34,063 bases of DNA from JBOGEN01 sp050743265 (GTDB taxonomy: Bacteria > Actinomycetota > Actinomycetes > JBOGEN01), in contig JBOGEN010000056.1 in NCBI GenBank assembly GCA_050743265.1, forward strand, positions 1 through 34,063, given 5' to 3'. The stretch's first letter is position 1, and each line of letters starts with the position of its first letter. The notes under the pieces were generated by a model, which worked only from the letters and a program-made list of their open reading frames with translations, was not told the origin of the DNA and made no database searches. Shown piece by piece: positions 29,489 to 34,063 of this stretch. A program made the position numbers and the translations under genes.

Positions 29489-29506
29489 AGTGTGACCGAC
29501 GTCATG
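29489..29506 (-). promoter_or_regulatory. Candidate crp promoter -10 with overlapping Crp half-site
   Basis: Plus-strand TGTGA-CCGACG-TCATG (29491-29506) matches eight of ten consensus Crp positions and overlaps the minus-strand -10 CACACT (29494-29489) upstream of the crp GTG. This position would favour autorepression. Confidence 0.35.
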
Positions 29507-29583
29507 CCGGGCCGCGCATCAGGCCCCGCCGGTAACGCTTCGTCATCGTCCGACGTCACACGGCTACGGAGCCGGCAGAAAGG

Positions 29584-30159
29584 TCAGCGGACCGACGGCT
29601 CCGGGGTGTCGCCCTCGGGGTCGAGCGGCAGGACCTTGAGGCAGAGCGCGGGGTCCTCGTGGTAGCGCGCGATCAGCTCGGCGGTGGCGCTGTTGAGCCG
29701 GTTGATCACGGCGTCGCGGTACGTGGACAGCTGCTGCTCGGCGACGACGAGACCGTCGACGGTCGCGCGGAAGGCCTTCGTGTCGGCCGGGTCGACCTCG
29801 GTGTGCCAGAGCCTGGCCACGTCCGGGAGCGGGGGCACGTCGTCCACCGGGACGGTCTCGATCAGCGCGGTCCGTGCGCTGGCCTGCTCGGCGCCGCCGA
29901 GCACCTCGCCGAAGCGCTGGACGTCCGGGCGGTCGGTCCCCGTCCTGGTGAGCAGGTCGAGGCGCGCCTGCAGGATGCGACGCCAGTACGAGACCCGGCT
30001 CTCCTCGTCGCGGAGCTCCTGGCGGTACTCCCTGACCTCCGCCAGCGACAGGTGCACGTGCTGCGGCGAGCGGACCGGCTCGGCGCGGACTCCGGTACGG
30101 CCGCGGCCGGACCAGGTCCGCTCGCGTGCGTCCGGGGTCGTGTCCGACTGCCTGGCCAT
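29584..30159 (-). CDS. rsiG: RsiG-like c-di-GMP-binding anti-sigma factor homologue
   Basis: A 191-residue helical protein. A coiled-coil helix contains E53-x3-S57-x2-R60-x3-Q64-x3-D68, exactly the E(X)3S(X)2R(X)3Q(X)3D c-di-GMP signature of RsiG, the Streptomyces anti-sigma that holds WhiG when loaded with c-di-GMP. A second helix has a degenerate copy, E141-x3-S145-x2-R148-x3-I152-x3-N156. Between them lies a Pro-rich linker (VPVDDVPPLPDVARLW). The ATG at 30159 has AGGAC about nine bases upstream; an ATG at 30210 is possible. No WhiG/FliA-type sigma gene is in the window. Related genes have been annotated as aerial-mycelium formation proteins. It lies between crp and nth, divergent from nth. 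Confidence 0.8.
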   Translation of the reverse strand: MARQSDTTPDARERTWSGRGRTGVRAEPVRSPQHVHLSLAEVREYRQELRDEESRVSYWRRILQARLDLLTRTGTDRPDVQRFGEVLGGAEQASARTALIETVPVDDVPPLPDVARLWHTEVDPADTKAFRATVDGLVVAEQQLSTYRDAVINRLNSATAELIARYHEDPALCLKVLPLDPEGDTPEPSVR

Positions 30160-30288
30160 GGCGGGTCCTGTCCTGGTGCGCCGGGGGTTCACGGGGAACC
30201 TGGGAAACATCTGACTGTTCCGGCATCGGCGCTCGCCAGGGCCGCTTGAGCCCGCGTCACCCGGACGGGGCAGCCTGCTTCAGCCCCG

Positions 30289-30294
30289 TACGCT
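30289..30294 (+). promoter_or_regulatory. -10 element of the nth operon
   Basis: TACGCT matches TANNNT and is followed by six bases and the GTG start of nth. This implies a leaderless message for the nth-tlpA-NUDIX-marP operon. Confidence 0.5.
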
Positions 30295-30300
30295 GGGGGC

Positions 30301-31062
30301 GTGTCGCCCCGTTCCCCCTCCTCGCCCTCAGCGCCTGCTGCCACGAGGAGTCGCCCGGAGACCCGGCTCGGCCTCGTCAGGCGTGCCCGCAAGATCGACA
30401 GGGAGCTCACGGAGGCGTACCCGGACGCGCACTGCGAGCTCGACTTCCGTACGCCGCTCGAGCTGCTCGTGGCGACGATCCTGTCCGCGCAGACCACGGA
30501 CAAGCGGGTCAACATGGTCACGCCCGGCCTCTTCGCCCGCTACCCCACGGCGGCCGACTATGCCGCCGCGGACCGTGGCGAGATGGAGACGATGATCCAG
30601 TCCACCGGGTTCTTCCGGGCAAAGACGAACTCGCTGATCGGGCTCGGTCAGGCGCTCACGGAGCGGTACGGGGGAGAGGTGCCCGGGCGCCTGGACGACC
30701 TGGTGACCCTGCCGGGGGTCGGCCGCAAGACCGCCAACGTGGTGCTCGGCAACGCCTTCGACGTCCCCGGGCTCACCGTGGACACCCACTTCGCCCGGCT
30801 CTCGCGCCGGTTCGGCTGGACGACCTCCACGGACGCGGAGCGCATCGAGGCGGAGGTCGGCGAGCTGATCCCCAAGCGGGACTGGACGATGCTCTCCCAC
30901 CGGCTGATCTGGCACGGCCGCCGCATCTGCCACGCCCGCAGGCCCGCCTGCGGCGCCTGCCCGGTGGCTCGGCTCTGCCCGGCGTTCGGTGAAGGCCCCG
31001 TCGACCCGGCCGCTGCGGCGAAGCTCGTGAAGATCCCGTCCCCGGCCGAGGGGGGCGGGTGA
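30301..31062 (+). CDS. nth: Endonuclease III (DNA glycosylase/AP lyase)
   Basis: A 253-residue endonuclease III that removes oxidised pyrimidines and cleaves AP sites. Seen are ILSAQTTDKRVN, the helix-hairpin-helix LPGVGRKTANVVLGNAF with the catalytic lysine, VDTHFARLSRRFGW with the catalytic aspartate, and the [4Fe-4S] cysteine pattern C-x6-C-x2-C-x5-C in ICHARRPACGACPVARLC. The N-terminus has a 25-residue Ser/Pro/Ala-rich extension usual in actinobacteria. The GTG is set by the leaderless -10. Its stop overlaps the next GTG (GTGA), starting a four-gene coupled operon in the same order as Rv3674c-Rv3671c of M. tuberculosis. Confidence 0.95.
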   Translation: MSPRSPSSPSAPAATRSRPETRLGLVRRARKIDRELTEAYPDAHCELDFRTPLELLVATILSAQTTDKRVNMVTPGLFARYPTAADYAAADRGEMETMIQSTGFFRAKTNSLIGLGQALTERYGGEVPGRLDDLVTLPGVGRKTANVVLGNAFDVPGLTVDTHFARLSRRFGWTTSTDAERIEAEVGELIPKRDWTMLSHRLIWHGRRICHARRPACGACPVARLCPAFGEGPVDPAAAAKLVKIPSPAEGGG

Positions 31063-31709
31063 GTGCGGGCCGTACGGCCGCACTCCTCCTCGTGCTCGCG
31101 GCCGTGACCGGCTGTGGTGGCGAGCCGTCCCCGGGTACGGGGCCCGGCGTCGCCAGCCCGGGCGGTGACCGTACGGCCGTCGCCCGCGACGACTCACAGG
31201 CCGGGGCGGACACGCCGGCCGAGGCGGACGCACAAGCCGAGGCCGACCTCCCGCCATGCCCGGCCGGCGCGGACGTGGCGTCGCGTGACGAAGGGCTGCC
31301 ACGGCTCACGCTCGACTGCCTGGGCGAGGGCCCGGCGGTCACCCTGTCCGGCCTGCGGGGCAAGCCCCTCGTTGTCACCGTGTGGGCGTCCTGGTGCCCG
31401 CCCTGTGCGCAGGAGATGCCGCGGCTCGAGCAGGTCAGGCGCGAGACGCAGGGACGCGTCCAGTTCCTCGGCATCGACCTGCTCGACCGGGCCGGTCCCG
31501 CCCTCGACGCCGCGGCCGGCTTCGGCATGGGCTTCCCCTCCGTGCAGGACCCGGACGGCCACACCCGCCAGGCCCTCGCGGTGCCAGGCCCGCCGGTCAC
31601 GCTGTTCGTCGACGCCGAAGGGCGGGTCGTCCACCGCGAGGTCGGCGAGATCACGAGTACGGACGCCGTACGCGACCTCGTCCGCCGGCACCTGCAGGTG
31701 ACGGCGTGA
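31059..31709 (+). CDS. TlpA-like thioredoxin-fold lipoprotein
   Basis: A 216-residue secreted redox protein. The N-terminus TAALLLVLAAVTGCGG is a lipoprotein signal with lipobox V-T-G-C, so it is anchored outside the membrane. A low-complexity Ala/Asp/Glu linker (about 25-65) follows, then a TlpA/ResA domain: VTLSGLRGKPLVVTVWASWCPPCAQEMPRLEQVRRE with the C-P-P-C active site, FLGIDLLDR, and PGPPVTLFVDAEGRVVHREVGEI. It would reduce disulfides or assist cytochrome maturation. The GTG overlaps the nth stop and its own stop overlaps the NUDIX GTG. It is the counterpart of Rv3673c. Confidence 0.9.
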   Translation: MSAGRTAALLLVLAAVTGCGGEPSPGTGPGVASPGGDRTAVARDDSQAGADTPAEADAQAEADLPPCPAGADVASRDEGLPRLTLDCLGEGPAVTLSGLRGKPLVVTVWASWCPPCAQEMPRLEQVRRETQGRVQFLGIDLLDRAGPALDAAAGFGMGFPSVQDPDGHTRQALAVPGPPVTLFVDAEGRVVHREVGEITSTDAVRDLVRRHLQVTA

Positions 31710-32413
31710 CGGCGGCCGGACGCGACCAGCCCCCCGAGGCGCTGCCGGGCTGGCTGCTGCCGCTGGCCCGGGCGGCGGACGACGTGCAGCCCGAACAGCT
31801 CTCCCGCTTCCTGCCCCCGGACGACGGGGGCGGGCGCCGCTCCGCCGTCCTCATCCTGTTCGGCGACGGCCCTGAGGGCCCCGACCTGCTCGTCATCGAG
31901 CGCGCCCGCGACATGTCCAGCCACGCCGGGCAGCCCGCCTTCCCCGGCGGCATGGCCGAGCCGGGCGACGACGGGCCGGTCGGGACGGCGCTCCGCGAGG
32001 CTGAGGAGGAGACCGGGCTCGACCCGTCCGGCGTGCACGTCTTCGCCACGCTGCCGGCGCTGTACCTGCCGCCGAGCGGCTTCGTCGTGACCCCGGTGGT
32101 CGGCTGGTGGCGCGAGTCCAGCCCGGTGTACGCGGCTGACCCGGCCGAGGTGGCCGCCGTCGACCGGGTGCCGCTGGCGCAGATGCTCGACCCGGCCAAC
32201 CGGCTCTCCGTGCGCCACCCGTCCGGGTACGTGGGGCCGGCGTTCAAGCTGCGCGGCCTGCTCGTGTGGGGGTTCACCGCGGGGCTCGCGTCCCGCCTGT
32301 TCGCCGTCGCGGGCTGGGAGCGTCCGTGGCCGGAGGACCGGGTCGAGGACCTTCCCGACGACGCCGTGGCGCTGGCTGTCCGCGACCTCTCCCGGGGCGA
32401 GGAGAGCCCGTGA
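31706..32413 (+). CDS. NUDIX hydrolase, CoA pyrophosphatase-like
   Basis: A 235-residue NUDIX protein of the CoA-diphosphatase class. RSAVLILFGD...DLLVIERARDMSSHAGQPAFPGGMAEPGDDGPVGTALREAEEETGLDPSGV contains the NUDIX box and the SSHAGQPAFPGG element of the UPF0035 CoA-hydrolase pattern. The C-terminal part (AAVDRVPLAQMLDPANRLSVRHPSGYVGPAFKLRGLLVWGFTAGLASRLF) is usual for Rv3672c-type proteins. It is probably cytoplasmic. GTGA overlaps couple it both to the TlpA-like gene and to marP. Activity on CoA is inferred from the motif. Confidence 0.88.
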   Translation: MTAAGRDQPPEALPGWLLPLARAADDVQPEQLSRFLPPDDGGGRRSAVLILFGDGPEGPDLLVIERARDMSSHAGQPAFPGGMAEPGDDGPVGTALREAEEETGLDPSGVHVFATLPALYLPPSGFVVTPVVGWWRESSPVYAADPAEVAAVDRVPLAQMLDPANRLSVRHPSGYVGPAFKLRGLLVWGFTAGLASRLFAVAGWERPWPEDRVEDLPDDAVALAVRDLSRGEESP

Positions 32414-33588
32414 ACCTGCTCGACCTCTTCCTCGTCCTGGCGGGCGTCTCGTTCGGCATCTCCGGCTACCGCCAGGGCTTCGTCATCGGGGTCGCGGCCT
32501 TCGCCGGGTTCCTCGGGGGCGGGTTCCTCGGCATGGCCGTCGCCCCCAAGGCGCTCGAGGAGTGGGAGACGGGCTCCGGGCAGGCACTGGTGGCCGTGCT
32601 CATCGTGCTCGGGCTCGCCACGGTCGGCCAGATCCTCGCGCAGTCGGCCGGCTCTGCGATCCGCCGGCGGGTGACGTGGGACCCCGTCCGCGCCCTCGAC
32701 GCGGGCGGGGGAGCGGTGCTCAGCGTGGTCTCCATGCTGCTGGTGGCCTGGTTCGTCGGGACGGCGGTCGCCCAGTCGTCCGTCCCGCAGATCAGCCACC
32801 AGGTCCGTGGCTCGCAGATCCTCACCTCGGTGGACCGCGTCATGCCCGACCCGGCGCGGTCGCTGTTCTCCTCGTTCCGGCGCATCCTCGACCAGGGCGG
32901 GTTCCCCCAGGTCTTCAGCGGCATCTCGCCGGCGCCCATCGTGCCGGTCGAGGCGCCCGACCCGTCGGTGTCGAACCGCCCGGGCGTACGCCACGCGCGC
33001 CCCAGCATCGTCAAGGTGATCGGCACCGCCGCGGCGTGCAGCCGGTCCCTCGAGGGCACCGGGTTCGTGTACGCGCGGGAGCGCATCATGACCAACGCCC
33101 ACGTCGTCGCGGGCGTGAGCGACCCCGAGATCGAGCTCGAGTCCGGACGCACCCTGGACGCGCGGGTCGTGGTGTTCGACGAGAACAGGGACCTCGCCGT
33201 GCTGTACGTGCCGGGCCTGGGCAGGCGCACGCTCGACTTCACCGGGCCCGCCGAGCGCGGCGACGACGCGGTCGTGGCCGGGTACCCGCGCAACGGCCCG
33301 TTCCGTGTCGACCCGGCACGCATCCGTGACCGGCAGGACGCCCGTGGCCCCGACATCTACCAGGAGGGCCTCGTCACCCGCGAGGTGTACGCGGTGCACG
33401 CCCGCGTCGAGCCGGGCAACTCCGGCGGGCCGCTCCTCGCGCCGAACGGCGACGTGTACGGCGTCGTGTTCGCGGTGTCCGTCGACGACCCCGGCACCGG
33501 CTACGCGCTGACCGCCGACGAGGTCTCGGGGCGTGCACAGCAGGGCAGGCGGGCCACCGCACAGGTGGGGACCGGGACCTGTACCTGA
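32410..33588 (+). CDS. marP: MarP-type membrane serine protease
   Basis: A 392-residue protease with four N-terminal TM segments (about 3-19, 23-44, 58-78 and 101-121; CvpA/colicin V-like) and a periplasmic chymotrypsin-like domain. The triad is H231 in NAHVVAG, D261 in NRDLAVLYV and S338 in GNSGGPL. C210 and C391 sit where MarP of M. tuberculosis has the disulfide that controls activity. MarP is needed for acid resistance and peptidoglycan hydrolase processing there. The GTG overlaps the NUDIX stop, completing the nth-tlpA-NUDIX-marP operon. The upstream TlpA-like lipoprotein might help form that disulfide; this is inference. Confidence 0.93.
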   Translation: MNLLDLFLVLAGVSFGISGYRQGFVIGVAAFAGFLGGGFLGMAVAPKALEEWETGSGQALVAVLIVLGLATVGQILAQSAGSAIRRRVTWDPVRALDAGGGAVLSVVSMLLVAWFVGTAVAQSSVPQISHQVRGSQILTSVDRVMPDPARSLFSSFRRILDQGGFPQVFSGISPAPIVPVEAPDPSVSNRPGVRHARPSIVKVIGTAAACSRSLEGTGFVYARERIMTNAHVVAGVSDPEIELESGRTLDARVVVFDENRDLAVLYVPGLGRRTLDFTGPAERGDDAVVAGYPRNGPFRVDPARIRDRQDARGPDIYQEGLVTREVYAVHARVEPGNSGGPLLAPNGDVYGVVFAVSVDDPGTGYALTADEVSGRAQQGRRATAQVGTGTCT

Positions 33589-33633
33589 GGCGCCGTCACC
33601 TTGGGGCGCCGTCACCTGAGGCGCCGTCTCAGG
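33583..33633. terminator. Three short tandem repeats ending in a hairpin, between marP and DUF309 genes
   Basis: ACCTGAGGCGCCGTC (33583-33597), ACCTTGGGGCGCCGTC (33598-33613) and ACCTGAGGCGCCGTC (33614-33628) lie head to tail from the marP stop. The last copy continues to CTCAGG, so CCTGAG-N7-CTCAGG forms a perfect stem. A bidirectional terminator expanded by local duplication is likely. Confidence 0.45.
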
Positions 33634-34063
33634 CGCGCAGGCGCAGGACCACGTCGGCGGGGGTGACCGCGTCGGTCCCCGACTGCTCGACGAGGGTGGC
33701 GACCCGCTCGGCTTCGGCGACGACGTGCGCCGCGTCCAGCCCGTACGGCGGTGCGTCGGCGTACGCCGCGACCGCTCCGGAACCCCGCCGCAGCAGCCGT
33801 GCGGCACCGATGGCGTTGCCGCGCTGCGTGTGGGTGAGCCCGACCGCCACCTGGGCCAGGCCGCGCCAGAGCGCACGCTCGTCAGCGGGGGAGTCCTTCC
33901 ACGTGCCCTCGAGCACCTCGTGGGCGTGGAACGGCCTGCCCGCGACGAGCAGCCGCTCGGCCTCGGCGAGCGACTCCGCAGGGGGGAGGGCGACGTCCTC
34001 CGGGGGCGGGGGCACCCCGGGCGCGCCGCGCGGGAGCGGGCGCCCCGAGGCGTCCCGGGGGCG
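33629..34063 (-). CDS. DUF309 family protein (5' end outside window)
   Basis: The frame is open to the right edge, so the N-terminus is missing. The 144 visible residues begin RPRDASGRPLPRGAPG, a segment typical of actinobacterial DUF309 proteins, so an internal GTG at 34015 is not the true start. The core has AEAERLLVAGRPFHAHEVLEGTWKDSPADERALWRGLAQVAVGLTHTQRGNAIGAARLLRRG, with the HAHE, WRGLxQ and H-x2-RGN motifs that define the family. The fold is helical; function is unknown. It is convergent with marP. Confidence 0.88.
   Translation of the reverse strand, partial: RPRDASGRPLPRGAPGVPPPPEDVALPPAESLAEAERLLVAGRPFHAHEVLEGTWKDSPADERALWRGLAQVAVGLTHTQRGNAIGAARLLRRGSGAVAAYADAPPYGLDAAHVVAEAERVATLVEQSGTDAVTPADVVLRLRA

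Noticed and set aside
28807..29559. Crp start at the most upstream ATG
   Set aside because: The extra residues are not of the Crp family type. The GTG at 29481 gives the canonical N-terminus and length.
33629..34015. DUF309 gene starting at the internal GTG at 34015
   Set aside because: The frame continues upstream to the window edge with a typical DUF309 N-terminal segment, so the true start is outside.

Overview
The window is very GC-rich DNA, with G or C at most third codon positions and frequent GTG starts, from an actinobacterium. The right third carries a block conserved across Actinobacteria: DUF4177, RidA, NUDIX, metallo-beta-lactamase, Crp, endonuclease III, TlpA-like lipoprotein, CoA-type NUDIX and MarP-like protease. 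Frequent GTGA start/stop overlaps and several apparently leaderless promoters fit the same group. The family is not certain; a member of Micrococcales is plausible.

Layout. 1-1367: the N-terminal part of an NDP-forming acyl-CoA ligase, running off the left edge. 1480-3903: GNAT, thioredoxin-fold protein, alpha/beta hydrolase and a divergent WYL regulator with a perfect operator-like palindrome between the last two. 3976-6410: a ThDP enzyme and an isatin-hydrolase-like cyclase. 6549-10054: a five-gene plus-strand cassette resembling type VII secretion substrates and accessory proteins. 10119-23993: a bifunctional 2-aminobenzoyl-CoA monooxygenase/reductase, an SDR, a membrane Ser/Thr kinase, an aromatic-acid MFS importer, an F420/PPOX protein, a hotdog thioesterase coupled to a 2-aminobenzoate-CoA ligase, a CysQ-like phosphatase, an SDR-RidA-hydrolase operon, a thiolase and a BadI/MenB-type ring hydrolase. 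24027-25370: a second MFS transporter. 25545-34063: the conserved block, plus a MerR regulator, an RsiG-like c-di-GMP-binding anti-sigma protein and a partial DUF309 protein.

How the genes may work together. The central hypothesis is aerobic, CoA-dependent anthranilate catabolism of the type known from Azoarcus evansii: activation by the ligase, dearomatisation by the monooxygenase/reductase, removal of the enamine nitrogen, hydrolytic ring opening by the BadI-like protein, then thiolysis, with a thioesterase to rescue stalled CoA. Upstream, the isatin-hydrolase-like protein and the ThDP enzyme could convert isatin through isatinate towards anthranilate, so the locus would drain indole or indole-acetate breakdown products into the CoA route. 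No single part is unprecedented. The combination in one actinobacterial locus, interrupted by a type VII-like cassette and a kinase, is the most interesting aspect and is inferred from gene content only.

No rRNA, tRNA, CRISPR array, transposase or integrase was recognised. No gap between genes exceeds 300 bases.
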